This document shows, in pieces, positions 8,322 through 18,957 of a stretch of DNA of 64,000 nucleotides (positions are counted from its first letter, which is position 1; each line of letters begins with the position of its first letter). The notes under the pieces are model-generated. The model saw only the letters and a program-made list of their open reading frames with translations. It was not told where the DNA came from and searched no databases. This DNA is from WLMZ01 sp963732585 (GTDB lineage: Bacteria; Actinomycetota; Acidimicrobiia; Acidimicrobiales; Ilumatobacteraceae): NCBI GenBank assembly GCA_963732585.1, contig CAVSZY010000003.1, forward strand, positions 310,001 through 374,000, read 5' to 3'. The translations under genes were made by a program, and so were the position numbers.

Positions 8322-9704
8322 ATGCGACTAACCCGCAGCTTTCGAACCATTTTTGCCAGCATCCTCGCCGCGGCGGCGGTGCTGCCCATCGCCAACGTTG
8401 GCAGCCCAGCCGCTGTCGTGCAGGCTGCCGGCCTCGGTGCCGGCGGCGAATATCATCCGTTGACTCCGAGCCGGGTCTTCGATACCCGCGCCCCGGGCAT
8501 CGGCATCGCCCCAGGGGCGCTGCCGTCGAAGGCCACCGGTTCGACTGTCGACGTGCAACTGTTGGGCACCGGCGGCATTCCCGCCAACGGTGCCGAGGTG
8601 CTCGCCGCGGTGGTCAGCATCACGGTTGTGTCGCCGACACAAGCTGGGTACCTGCAGGCTTATCCCAGCGGTGCCAGCGCCGGAATCTCCAGCGTCGTCA
8701 ACTTCGCCGCCGGGCAGACCGTGCCGAACCTCACCGTGGCCACGATCGGGGCCAATGGCAAGCTGACCGTGCGTCTGGTCACCGGCACCCCCGGCACGGC
8801 GCACGTCTTCATCGACGTCTTTGGATGGTTCTCGACCAGTTCGTCGACGCAACCAGGGGCGCGCTTGATTCCTGTCGGTCCTGGCCGAATTTTCGACAGT
8901 CGTGAGGCCTCCTTCAACGGCACTGGCCGCCCCCTCGGGGCTGGCACCGTGGTGCCGGTGACGATCCGTGGAGCTGACGCGCAAACACCATCGGTCACCG
9001 ACATCATCCCGGCCAGCGGCAATGTCGTCGGCGTCGTGCTCAACGTCACCGGCGTCAACACGCTGGTCACCAGCCGATCGACCTACGTCAGCGTGCTACC
9101 GGAAACACCGGCGGCCAATCCGACGACCTCAAACCTCAACTTGGTCCCGGGGCAGATCAAGGCCAACCTGGTGATCGTCCCGGTGACCAACGCCAATGGC
9201 GCGATCCGCCTGTTCAACGCGGTCGGCGAGACCCATCTGGTGGTCGACGTCGTCGGCTACATGCTGGCCAATCAGGACCCCAACACTCGCCGCGGTCGCG
9301 TGATTCCGCTGGCCTCGCCGTTCCGCGCCTTCGATACCCGTGAGGCCACCTTCGGCAATGTGCAGCTTGGCCCAGGCCAGGCCGAGACCTGGAGCTTCGC
9401 GCAGTTCGCGGCGACCGTGACGCTCGGCGGACAGCCCGTCGGCAACCAGGCCGCATTGCTCGGCACCCTCACGGCCACCGGGTTGACCCGCCTGTATCCA
9501 ACGGCGCCAGTGGCCAGCTTTTTGACGGTCTATCCGAGCGATGTCGGACGGCCCAACTCGAGCAATGTGAACATTGCCGAGGGCGTCAGCGTGCCGAACA
9601 TGGCGGTGATCAAGACCTCGGCCGCAGAGGAGGTCAAGGTCTTCAATAGCTCCGGGTACATCCACTATTTGTTCGACGTCTCGGCGGTCGTGCTCGACGA
9701 CTGA
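8322..9704 (+). CDS. Secreted protein with three FDTR-type repeats
   Basis: A 460-residue exported protein. A signal peptide (MRLTRSFR then a hydrophobic stretch to about residue 35, Ala-rich cleavage region) leads into three copies of a roughly 140-residue unit. Each unit opens with a version of RVFDTR (residue 51 RVFDTR, about 188 RIFDSR, about 334 RAFDTR), contains a conserved NV/VNFA...PNL.. strand and ends with a hydrophobic FD/VDVxGW-like strand. Proteins of this architecture are frequent as surface repeats in Acidimicrobiia and other actinobacteria, often attached to hydrolase domains, but here no catalytic domain is seen. Function unknown; a wall or substrate-binding role is inference. 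An AAAGGAG site precedes the ATG. Confidence 0.75.
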   Translation: MRLTRSFRTIFASILAAAAVLPIANVGSPAAVVQAAGLGAGGEYHPLTPSRVFDTRAPGIGIAPGALPSKATGSTVDVQLLGTGGIPANGAEVLAAVVSITVVSPTQAGYLQAYPSGASAGISSVVNFAAGQTVPNLTVATIGANGKLTVRLVTGTPGTAHVFIDVFGWFSTSSSTQPGARLIPVGPGRIFDSREASFNGTGRPLGAGTVVPVTIRGADAQTPSVTDIIPASGNVVGVVLNVTGVNTLVTSRSTYVSVLPETPAANPTTSNLNLVPGQIKANLVIVPVTNANGAIRLFNAVGETHLVVDVVGYMLANQDPNTRRGRVIPLASPFRAFDTREATFGNVQLGPGQAETWSFAQFAATVTLGGQPVGNQAALLGTLTATGLTRLYPTAPVASFLTVYPSDVGRPNSSNVNIAEGVSVPNMAVIKTSAAEEVKVFNSSGYIHYLFDVSAVVLDD

Positions 9705-9711
9705 GATTGGC

Positions 9712-9717
9712 TACAAT
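9712..9717 (+). promoter_or_regulatory. Candidate -10 box of ahcY
   Basis: TACAAT lies just after the stop of the repeat protein. Transcription starting about 7 bases later would give a leader of roughly 75 bases before the ahcY ATG at 9800, which carries its own GGAG ribosome site. No clear -35 is visible. The leader holds short GC-rich complementarities but does not match the S-adenosylhomocysteine riboswitch consensus. Confidence 0.3.
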
Positions 9718-9799
9718 GGCTCCTCGCACGGGCTGACGTTAGGACGGCGCCAGCAGGCCCCGGCCCGCGAACTCAACAGCTTTCCCGTTTGGAGAACCC

Positions 9800-11266
9800 A
9801 TGTCGTCCACCCTTGCCGCGCGCCGCGATTTCCGCGTCGCCGATCTTTCCCTTGCACCGTTCGGTCGCAAGGAGATCCATCTTGCTGAGCACGAAATGCC
9901 CGGATTGCGGGCACTGCGCAAAGAATTCGGCCCGCTCAAACCGTTGCAGGGAGCGCGCATCAGCGGTTCGCTGCACATGACCATTCAGACCGCCGTGCTG
10001 ATCGAGACCCTGGTCGAACTCGGTGCCGAGGTTCGTTGGGCGAGTTGCAACATCTTCTCCACCCAGGATCATGCCGCAGCGGCTATCGCCGTCGGCCCAA
10101 ACGGCTCGCTGGAAGATCCTCAGGGCGTTCCCGTGTTTGCCTGGAAGGGCGAGACGCTGGAGGAATACTGGTGGTGCACCGAGCAGATGATGAGCTGGCC
10201 AGCGGCTGCTGACGGGTCGGCGCAGGGCCCGAACATGATCCTCGACGACGGCGGAGACGCCACGTTGTTGCTGCACAAGGGCGTCGAGTTCGAAGCCGCC
10301 GGGGCTGTGCCCGATCCAACCTCGGCCAGCAACCCGGAGTTCGCCATCGTGCTCGGTTTGCTGCAACGCAGCTTGAGGACCGAGCCGACGAAGTGGACGC
10401 AGATGGCTGCTCAAATCAAAGGCGTCACCGAGGAGACCACCACCGGAGTGATGCGTCTCTACAAAATGTTCGAGGCCGGTGAGCTGCTGTTCCCGGCGAT
10501 CAACGTCAACGACTCGGTGACCAAGAGCAAGTTCGACAACCTTTACGGCTGTCGCCACTCGCTGGTCGATGCCATCTGTCGGGCAACCGATGTCATGTTG
10601 GCCGGTAAGGTCGCCGTCGTTTGCGGCTACGGCGATGTCGGCAAGGGTTGCGCTCAGGCCTTGCGTGGCCAGGGCTGTCGCGTCATCGTCACCGAGGTCG
10701 ACCCGATCAACGCCCTACAGGCGGCGATGGAGGGTTACCAGGTGCTGCGCATGGAAGACATCATGAGCGACGCCGACATCTTCGTCTCCGCAACCGGAAA
10801 CGACCATGTGATCTCCGTCGAGCACATGGCGGCGATGAAGCACAACGCCATCGTCTGCAACATCGGCCATTTCGATTCGGAGATCGACATGGCTGGATTG
10901 GCCCGCAGCGGGGCTACCCGTGACGAGCTCAAGCCAGGAACCGATCTGTGGACCTTTCAGGATGGCCACTCGGTGATCGTGCTCGCTGAGGGCCGCCTGG
11001 TCAATCTCGGGTGCGCCACCGGCCATCCGAGCTTCGTGATGAGCTGTTCGTTCAGCAACCAGGTGATCGCCCAGATGGAGCTGTTCAACAACACCGAGAG
11101 CTATCCGCTCGGGGTCTACGTGCTTCCCAAGAAACTGGACGAGAAGGTTGCCCGGCTGCATCTCGACGCGCTTGGCGTCAAGCTCACCCACCTTTCCGAT
11201 GAGCAGGCCGACTACCTCGGCATCGAGCCGAGCGGCCCGTTCAAGAGCGAGCGCTACCGCTACTAA
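9800..11266 (+). CDS. ahcY: Adenosylhomocysteinase
   Basis: A 488-residue NAD-dependent enzyme that reversibly splits S-adenosylhomocysteine into adenosine and homocysteine, clearing the inhibitor of methyltransferases. Visible signatures: SLHMTIQTAVLIETL near residue 55, CNIFSTQDHAAAA near residue 80, the NAD-binding GYGDVGKG near residues 275-282, CNIGHFDSEID near residue 355 and the conserved C-terminal KSERYRY. The length fits the bacterial/mycobacterial form with the extra insertion (about 490 residues) rather than the shorter type. The last 26 bases overlap the end of the convergent YczE-like gene. Confidence 0.97.
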   Translation: MSSTLAARRDFRVADLSLAPFGRKEIHLAEHEMPGLRALRKEFGPLKPLQGARISGSLHMTIQTAVLIETLVELGAEVRWASCNIFSTQDHAAAAIAVGPNGSLEDPQGVPVFAWKGETLEEYWWCTEQMMSWPAAADGSAQGPNMILDDGGDATLLLHKGVEFEAAGAVPDPTSASNPEFAIVLGLLQRSLRTEPTKWTQMAAQIKGVTEETTTGVMRLYKMFEAGELLFPAINVNDSVTKSKFDNLYGCRHSLVDAICRATDVMLAGKVAVVCGYGDVGKGCAQALRGQGCRVIVTEVDPINALQAAMEGYQVLRMEDIMSDADIFVSATGNDHVISVEHMAAMKHNAIVCNIGHFDSEIDMAGLARSGATRDELKPGTDLWTFQDGHSVIVLAEGRLVNLGCATGHPSFVMSCSFSNQVIAQMELFNNTESYPLGVYVLPKKLDEKVARLHLDALGVKLTHLSDEQADYLGIEPSGPFKSERYRY

Positions 11267-11897
11267 ATGTTGCCGCTGGCCGTCCCGACAGCGCATCGCG
11301 CTGGCGGGGCGGCAGCGTCAGGCGCGGCAAGATCGGCTGCACGAGTGGGCCGATGCCGAACATAAACATGATCGTGCCGAAGCCTGGGCGTGATCCCAGT
11401 GCCAGCCCGGCGATGCCGACGGCAACCTCGATACACGTGCGGGCGAGGCGCACGCTGATGCCGCGGGCGGCCAGGCCCGTCATCAGACCATCGCGCGGGC
11501 CAGGGCCGAGGCCAGCACCGATGTAGAACCCTGAGCCGACGGCGATGATGCCGATACCGATGCAGAGCATGACGAAGCGGGCGATGACGTGGTCGACGTC
11601 GGGCAGCAGCGGCATCGTCAGGTCGACCACCAGGCCGATCTCGACGACGTTCATCAGGGTGCCGATGCCGGGGCGCTGGCGAAGCGGAATCCAGGCCAAG
11701 AGGACGACGAAACCGACCAGTTCGATGATCACGCCGACGCTGATATCGGTTCGCCGACTGAGACCTTGGTGCAGCATCTCCCATGGCGAGGCGCCCAGTT
11801 CGGCCTGCAGCATCATGGCGATGCCAGCACCGAACAGTGCGAGTCCGAAGGCGCAGCGCACCAGTCGATTGAGCATCGAAGGCTGGGCCGGGGACAT
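11241..11897 (-). CDS. YczE/YitT-like integral membrane protein
   Basis: A 218-residue protein with about five hydrophobic segments. The pattern (QAELGASPWEMLHQGLS near the first helix, then GSGFYIGAGLGPGPRDGLM) is typical of the YczE/YyaS family, whose members are poorly known membrane proteins near transporters or surfactin genes in Bacillus. The ATG at 11897 was chosen because a TAGCGT box sits seven bases upstream; a GTG at 11930 in frame would overlap the divergent comF promoter. The gene's 3' end overlaps ahcY by 26 bases. Substrate or role not predictable. Confidence 0.7.
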   Translation of the reverse strand: MSPAQPSMLNRLVRCAFGLALFGAGIAMMLQAELGASPWEMLHQGLSRRTDISVGVIIELVGFVVLLAWIPLRQRPGIGTLMNVVEIGLVVDLTMPLLPDVDHVIARFVMLCIGIGIIAVGSGFYIGAGLGPGPRDGLMTGLAARGISVRLARTCIEVAVGIAGLALGSRPGFGTIMFMFGIGPLVQPILPRLTLPPRQRDALSGRPAATFSSGSARS

Positions 11898-11904
11898 CTC
11901 CGGC

Positions 11905-11910
11905 ACGCTA
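11905..11910 (-). promoter_or_regulatory. -10 hexamer of the YczE-like gene
   Basis: On the minus strand this is TAGCGT, seven bases before ATG 11897. It favours that start over the upstream GTG at 11930 and suggests a leaderless transcript. Confidence 0.4.
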
Positions 11911-11938
11911 CCCGGGAAACTCTGTAGCACCCTTGGAA

Positions 11939-11944
11939 TATAAC
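11939..11944 (+). promoter_or_regulatory. -10 hexamer of leaderless comF
   Basis: TATAAC followed by six bases and ATG 11951. There is no Shine-Dalgarno sequence. It lies 28 bases from the minus-strand -10 box of the YczE-like gene, forming a very compact divergent promoter. Confidence 0.5.
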
Positions 11945-11950
11945 AATGGC

Positions 11951-12703
11951 ATGCTCACCGTTACCTGTTCCGGCTGCCAATCCACGGGTGCCACGCTCTG
12001 TCGCCGCTGCCGCTTCGCCTTGCTTTCGCAGCATCCCCACCGCCGCGCCGATGGCATCATCGCCGCCACGACCTACGGCGGCATTGCCAAGCGAGCCGTC
12101 GGCGACCTCAAATTCCGCAATCGCCGCCAGATGGCCAAAATCTTGGCTGAAGAGCTCAGCCAGCAGCTCGTCAGCAGCGATTTCGACATCATCACCTGGG
12201 CGCCAACGAGCGGCCAACGCATCGCCGAACGCGGCTACGACCAGTCAGAACTCGTCGCTCGGGCGTTGGCTCGCCGTTGGCGCAAGCCGTGTCGGCGGCT
12301 GTTGTTTCGTCGGCACGGTCCAGCGCAAACCGGCCTTGGCCGTGAGCAGCGTCTGCTTGGGCCCACCTTCGATGCTCGCCCGCTGCGCCGTCGACCGCGG
12401 GTGCTCGTCGTGGACGATGTCGTCACCACCGGGGCCACACTGCAGGCCGCCAAGCGAGCGCTGATGGCGTCGGGCGCCCGATCCGTGCAGCTTGCCGCGC
12501 TGGCCTCGGTTGGTTCACCGGCGCGTCACTCCACGGCTGCCCAGCCCGCCAACGTGCGCACGGCGGCGATGGCTGGCGTCGGGTCGGTTCCCACCACGAT
12601 GCCGAACAGACCTAGGTTGGTCGCCGCGGCGACGTTGGAGGCCACGTCGTCGAGGAAGGCTGTGCGCCCAGCGGACACCCCCAACCTCGACATCGCCAGC
12701 TGA
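11951..12703 (+). CDS. comF: ComF family phosphoribosyltransferase-like protein with an abnormal C-terminal tail
   Basis: A 250-residue protein. The N-terminus has the zinc-ribbon cysteines of ComF (Cys6, Cys9, Cys17, Cys20); the PRTase part follows, with AQTGLGREQRL near residue 120 and the PRPP loop VLVVDDVVTTGAT at about 151-163. In naturally competent bacteria ComF helps move incoming single-stranded DNA; in others it may be a salvage enzyme. The domain should end near residue 190. Here the frame runs on for about 60 low-complexity residues that lie entirely antisense to the end of the convergent HAD gene (178-base overlap). Either a stop was lost or the tail is tolerated. ATG 11951 is set by the leaderless promoter; ATG 11933 lies upstream in frame. 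Confidence 0.8.
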   Translation: MLTVTCSGCQSTGATLCRRCRFALLSQHPHRRADGIIAATTYGGIAKRAVGDLKFRNRRQMAKILAEELSQQLVSSDFDIITWAPTSGQRIAERGYDQSELVARALARRWRKPCRRLLFRRHGPAQTGLGREQRLLGPTFDARPLRRRPRVLVVDDVVTTGATLQAAKRALMASGARSVQLAALASVGSPARHSTAAQPANVRTAAMAGVGSVPTTMPNRPRLVAAATLEATSSRKAVRPADTPNLDIAS

Positions 12704-13206
12704 TAGATCGCCGCATTCGGTTTGCGCAGGCCTACCTCGTGGCTATCGACGACGTCGTCAAATAGGTCGTCGAAAGGCATCGCGTCACGCCACATCGGGC
12801 GGAACTCGCGGACGTTGTTCGTCAATACCCCGGTCTTGATGCCGTGTTGGCGCAGGCTTGCGGCCAACGCGAACATCCCCTCATCGGGTTCGAACATCGA
12901 GCGCACAACCGCCTTCGGTTGTGTCAGCACCTGGTCGGCGCCGTTCGCTGCACCGGAGAGGCCCAACTCGGCCAGGCCAGGTGCGATCAGTTCGCGGAAG
13001 TCGGGATAGGCCAACTCGCCCCGTTCGAGACGGTGCCAGGGGTGATCCGTGTCCGTGCCATAGTCGCCCACCATCACTCGCAGTGCCGCCTCCGCCTTGT
13101 CTGGTGGGAATCGGCGCACAAGGTCGGTGTGGCGGCCGTTGCGCATCAACACGCCGCCGAGATCAAAGAGAACGGCATCTAGCTGGCAGATCGTAGAATT
13201 TGACAC
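12526..13206 (-). CDS. HAD-IA superfamily hydrolase (DLGG variant)
   Basis: A 226-residue haloacid dehalogenase-like hydrolase. Motif I is FDLGGVL with nucleophile Asp15; the usual second Asp of DxD is glycine, as in the YihX/epoxide-hydrolase-N-terminal-like subgroup of HAD phosphatases. Motif II is LTNN (about residue 127), the Lys motif is EVGLRKPNAAIYQLA and motif IV is FLDD near residue 190. All other catalytic positions are kept, so it should be active, probably on a phosphorylated sugar or similar small molecule. Start GTG 13206 faces the secA gene. Its 3' end lies under the ComF tail. Confidence 0.85.
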   Translation of the reverse strand: MSNSTICQLDAVLFDLGGVLMRNGRHTDLVRRFPPDKAEAALRVMVGDYGTDTDHPWHRLERGELAYPDFRELIAPGLAELGLSGAANGADQVLTQPKAVVRSMFEPDEGMFALAASLRQHGIKTGVLTNNVREFRPMWRDAMPFDDLFDDVVDSHEVGLRKPNAAIYQLAMSRLGVSAGRTAFLDDVASNVAAATNLGLFGIVVGTDPTPAIAAVRTLAGWAAVE

Positions 13207-13217
13207 CGTTGCATTGT

Positions 13218-13240
13218 GCCGAAAGTTGCAAGGTTTCGGC
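13218..13240. promoter_or_regulatory. Inverted repeat between the HAD and secA genes
   Basis: GCCGAAA (13218-13224) and TTTCGGC (13234-13240) are perfect complements separated by nine bases. The site sits in the divergent gap between the HAD start (13206) and secA. It could be a dimeric repressor site covering both promoters or a hairpin at the 5' end of one transcript. There is no T-run, so it is not a typical terminator. Confidence 0.35.
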
Positions 13241-13291
13241 TAGCTCGGTGCCGGGGTGGTGACGGAGAGCGCCGATAGCATGGGCAACCGC

Positions 13292-16087
<2,796 letters not shown>

Positions 16088-16088
16088 T

Positions 16089-16124
16089 CCCACCGACCAG
16101 CCCACCGACCAGTCCACCGACCAG
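16089..16124 (+). repeat. Three 12-bp tandem repeats between secA and prfB
   Basis: Three copies of (C/T)CCACCGACCAG run at 16089-16100, 16101-16112 and 16113-16124. The last copy can pair with the following GGGTGG to form a small stem (CCACC/GGTGG) just before the prfB ribosome site GGCGGAG. The repeats start two bases after the secA stop codon. They may be a slippage product or affect translation of prfB. Confidence 0.8.
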
Positions 16125-16141
16125 GGTGGCGGAGTAACCCG

Positions 16142-17242
16142 ATGCGAGATTTTACAGACGAACTGAAGGACCTTCGCCGCCGCCTTGGCGAGGCAGAGGG
16201 CTACCTCAAGGTCACCGACAACCGGGCGCGCATGTCGGAGTTGGAACTGGAGATCTCCCGCCCGGATCTGTGGGATGACCAGGAACTTGCCAAGCGAGTC
16301 AACGGTGAGTACTCCAATCTCAAGGGCGACATCGACACCTACGACCGTCTGTCTGGCGAATTGGAAGACGCCGAGGTGCTCCATGAGATGGCCCGTGAGG
16401 TCGACGATGCCAGCCAGGAGGACGACATCGACGCGGCGTCGCGGGCCATCGCCCTCACGCTCGATCAATTGGAGATGCGCAGTCTGTTCACCGGCGAGCA
16501 CGACGAGGCCGACTGCATCGTGCAGATCAACGCCAAGGACGGTGGCGTCGACGCTCAGGACTGGAGCGAGATGCTGCTGCGGATGTACAGCCGCTGGGCC
16601 GAACGGCGCGGTCTCGGCTTCGAGGTCGATGGCATCTCCGAAGGGACAGAGGCTGGCATCCTGTCGGCAGAGTTCACCCTCACCGGCCGCTACGCATACG
16701 GTCTGATGACCTCGGAGCGGGGCACCCATCGCCTGGTGCGGATCAGCCCGTTCGATAACCAAGGCCGTCGCCAGACCAGCTTCGCCGCCGTGCAGGTATG
16801 GCCGATCTTGGAGGACCCGGATGTCGACCTCGATGAGCGCGACGTGCGTATGGAGGTCTTCCGGGCCAGTGGCGCCGGCGGCCAGCACGTCAACAAGACA
16901 TCGTCGGCAGTGCGCCTGATCCACGAACCGACCGGCCTGGTGGCCAGCTCGCAGGAAGAGCGCAGTCAGCTACAGAACCGGGAGAAGGCGATGAATCGGC
17001 TGCGCACGATGGTCGCCGCCAAGGTCGAAGAGGAGCGTCAGGCCGAACTCGATCGCATCGCTGGTCGCCAGGCGCAGGTCGGCTGGGGCAGCCAGATTCG
17101 CAGCTATGTGATGCAGCCCTACCAGATGGTCAAGGACCTGCGGACCGAGGTCGAGTCGGGCAACGTCGCCAGCGTGCTCGACGGCGACATCGACGAGTTC
17201 ATGGAGGGTTACCTCCGCCACCGCCGCCGCGAGGCCGAGTGA
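16142..17242 (+). CDS. prfB: Peptide chain release factor 2
   Basis: A 366-residue class I release factor reading UAA and UGA. The codon-recognition motif is SPF (near residue 201), as in RF2 and not the PxT of RF1. The catalytic GGQ (GAGGQHVNKT) is near residue 245. The frame is continuous: there is no in-frame UGA near codon 25, so the self-regulating +1 frameshift found in many bacteria is absent. It lies in the actinobacterial order prfB-ftsE-ftsX. The ribosome site GGAG precedes ATG 16142. Confidence 0.96.
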   Translation: MRDFTDELKDLRRRLGEAEGYLKVTDNRARMSELELEISRPDLWDDQELAKRVNGEYSNLKGDIDTYDRLSGELEDAEVLHEMAREVDDASQEDDIDAASRAIALTLDQLEMRSLFTGEHDEADCIVQINAKDGGVDAQDWSEMLLRMYSRWAERRGLGFEVDGISEGTEAGILSAEFTLTGRYAYGLMTSERGTHRLVRISPFDNQGRRQTSFAAVQVWPILEDPDVDLDERDVRMEVFRASGAGGQHVNKTSSAVRLIHEPTGLVASSQEERSQLQNREKAMNRLRTMVAAKVEEERQAELDRIAGRQAQVGWGSQIRSYVMQPYQMVKDLRTEVESGNVASVLDGDIDEFMEGYLRHRRREAE

Positions 17243-17327
17243 CCGCGTTGTTGGCGGTCGCCCTGGTACTTTGTGACCCGGCCGGGCGGTCGCCTTTCAT
17301 TTCGATTTCTCCTGCCAGAGGAGCAGC

Positions 17328-18005
17328 ATGATCCGCCTCGAGAGCGTCACCAAGATCTACAACACGGAAGTCACCGCGCTGCGTGACGCCACCTTCGACG
17401 TCGCCAAGGGCGAATTCGTCTTTCTCGTCGGGCCATCCGGCTCGGGAAAGTCGACCCTGTTGCGGATGATGAACCGCCAGGAGCGCCCCGAGCGAGGCTC
17501 GGTGTGGGTCGCTGGCAAGAACATCAACGAGATGCCCGACAGCAAGGTGCCGCACCTGCGGCGCAACATCGGCAACATCTTCCAGGACTACAAGCTGTTG
17601 TTGAACAAAACCGTGCACGAAAACGTGGCCTTCGCCCTCGAGGTCATCGGTCGCCCCAAACACGTCATCCGTCAGCAAGTGCCGGCGGTGCTCGAACTCG
17701 TTGGCCTGGCCGGCAAAGAAGAGCGTTTCCCCCACCAACTCTCCGGCGGTGAGCAGCAGCGTGTGTCGATCGCCAGGGCCTTCGTCAACCGCCCATTGAT
17801 CCTGCTGGCCGACGAACCAACCGGAAACCTCGACCCGGCCACCGGCGAAGGCATCATGCGACTTCTCGACCGAATCAACAAGACCGGAACGACCGTGGTG
17901 ATGGCCACCCACGACCAACGAATCGTCAACATGATGCGCAAGCGCGTGATCCAGATGGACCGCGGCATCATCGTGCGCGACCAGGCCCGAGGGGTGTACG
18001 AATAA
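17328..18005 (+). CDS. ftsE: Cell division ATP-binding protein FtsE
   Basis: A 225-residue ABC ATPase. Walker A GPSGSGKST is near residue 35-43, the signature LSGGEQQR near 140 and Walker B ILLADEPTGNLD near 160. With FtsX it couples ATP hydrolysis to activation of peptidoglycan hydrolases at the septum. GAGGAG precedes the ATG. Its TAA stop overlaps the ftsX ATG by one base. An 85-base gap separates it from prfB and may hold a promoter, but I see no clear one. Confidence 0.95.
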   Translation: MIRLESVTKIYNTEVTALRDATFDVAKGEFVFLVGPSGSGKSTLLRMMNRQERPERGSVWVAGKNINEMPDSKVPHLRRNIGNIFQDYKLLLNKTVHENVAFALEVIGRPKHVIRQQVPAVLELVGLAGKEERFPHQLSGGEQQRVSIARAFVNRPLILLADEPTGNLDPATGEGIMRLLDRINKTGTTVVMATHDQRIVNMMRKRVIQMDRGIIVRDQARGVYE

Positions 18006-18919
18006 TGCTCTCGAGAATCTCCTATACCTTCCGCGAGACGTGGGCCAGCCTGCGCCGCAACGTCACCCTGACCGTCGCCGCGGTGTTGACCTCGGCGGTG
18101 TCGCTGTTCCTTGTCGGTGGCACGTTTTTGGTGCAGAAGGGCTTCGAGAACCTGCTCTCCAAGTGGGCGGGCGGTGTGCAGATGATCGTCTACGTGCACG
18201 CCGAATACTCTGAATCTCCGGAAAAACTGGCCCTCGTCGAAGCGACGCTGAAAGCCAATCCAACGGTGGTCGACGTCGACAAGTTGCGTTACCTCGACAG
18301 GGACGAGTCGCTGGCCGAGGCCAAGCGTTTGTTCGCCGCCGATCCGGGCACCTATCAGCTGCTCGAGGATTCGCCGAACTTTCCTACGCAGTTCAAGGTG
18401 ACACCGCGCGAAAACCAGTTGGAATCACTGATCGCCCTGAAGGACCAGTTCCGCGTGCAGCCGGGCATCCAAAGCGTGCTGCTGGCCCAAGAGGAAGCCG
18501 AGCAGATCACCAAACTGAAGAACTTCGTGCAAACGGTGACGTTTGCCTTAGCTGCGTTGTTGCTGGTCGGAGCCCTGATTCTCATCTGGAACACGATCCG
18601 CACGGCGATGTTCGCCAGACGGCGCGAGATCGAAGTGATGAAGCTGGTCGGCGCGACCAACTGGTTCATCCGCTTGCCGTTCATGCTCGAAGGGTTGATC
18701 CAAGGCTTGGTCGGTGCCGTGTTGGCCTGTGTGATGTTGCACTTTGGTAACTCGTTTTGGACCGATGGCGTCGCCGCCTTCGGTGCCGGCAACGGCTTTA
18801 GCGCGCTCGTCGTCTCGGCCGCAGATCGCCATTTGGTGATGCTCGGCATCCTGTTGTTCGGCATGCTCGCCGGGGCCATCGCCTCCGGGTTTGCGGCGAC
18901 ACGCTTCCTCGACGTGTAG
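18005..18919 (+). CDS. ftsX: Cell division permease-like protein FtsX
   Basis: A 304-residue membrane protein with the FtsX layout: one N-terminal membrane segment (about residues 25-45), an extracytoplasmic domain (about 50-170) that binds hydrolase activators, and three C-terminal membrane segments. The C-terminal FtsX signature (IWNTIRTAMFARRREIEVMKLVG) is near residue 200; only its start is quoted as a motif here. It is the membrane partner of FtsE. In many actinobacteria a peptidase and smpB follow; here the next gene is a crotonase, so the usual prfB-ftsEX-smpB block is interrupted. Confidence 0.93.
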   Translation: MLSRISYTFRETWASLRRNVTLTVAAVLTSAVSLFLVGGTFLVQKGFENLLSKWAGGVQMIVYVHAEYSESPEKLALVEATLKANPTVVDVDKLRYLDRDESLAEAKRLFAADPGTYQLLEDSPNFPTQFKVTPRENQLESLIALKDQFRVQPGIQSVLLAQEEAEQITKLKNFVQTVTFALAALLLVGALILIWNTIRTAMFARRREIEVMKLVGATNWFIRLPFMLEGLIQGLVGAVLACVMLHFGNSFWTDGVAAFGAGNGFSALVVSAADRHLVMLGILLFGMLAGAIASGFAATRFLDV

Positions 18920-18944
18920 CGACTCCTCGCCAACCGGGGCGCGG

Positions 18945-18950
18945 TAGCGT
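18945..18950 (+). promoter_or_regulatory. -10 hexamer of the first crotonase gene
   Basis: TAGCGT lies seven bases before ATG 18958 with no Shine-Dalgarno sequence in between. It suggests a separate leaderless transcript for the crotonase rather than read-through from ftsX. Confidence 0.4.
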
Positions 18951-18957
18951 CGCGTCC

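Noticed and set aside
9718..9799. SAH riboswitch before ahcY
   Set aside because: The conserved GAGGAGCG, AGGCUCG and AACGGCGC blocks are not present in the right order.
16142..16240. Programmed +1 frameshift in prfB
   Set aside because: The first 35 codons are continuous with no in-frame UGA and no CUU-UGA slip site.
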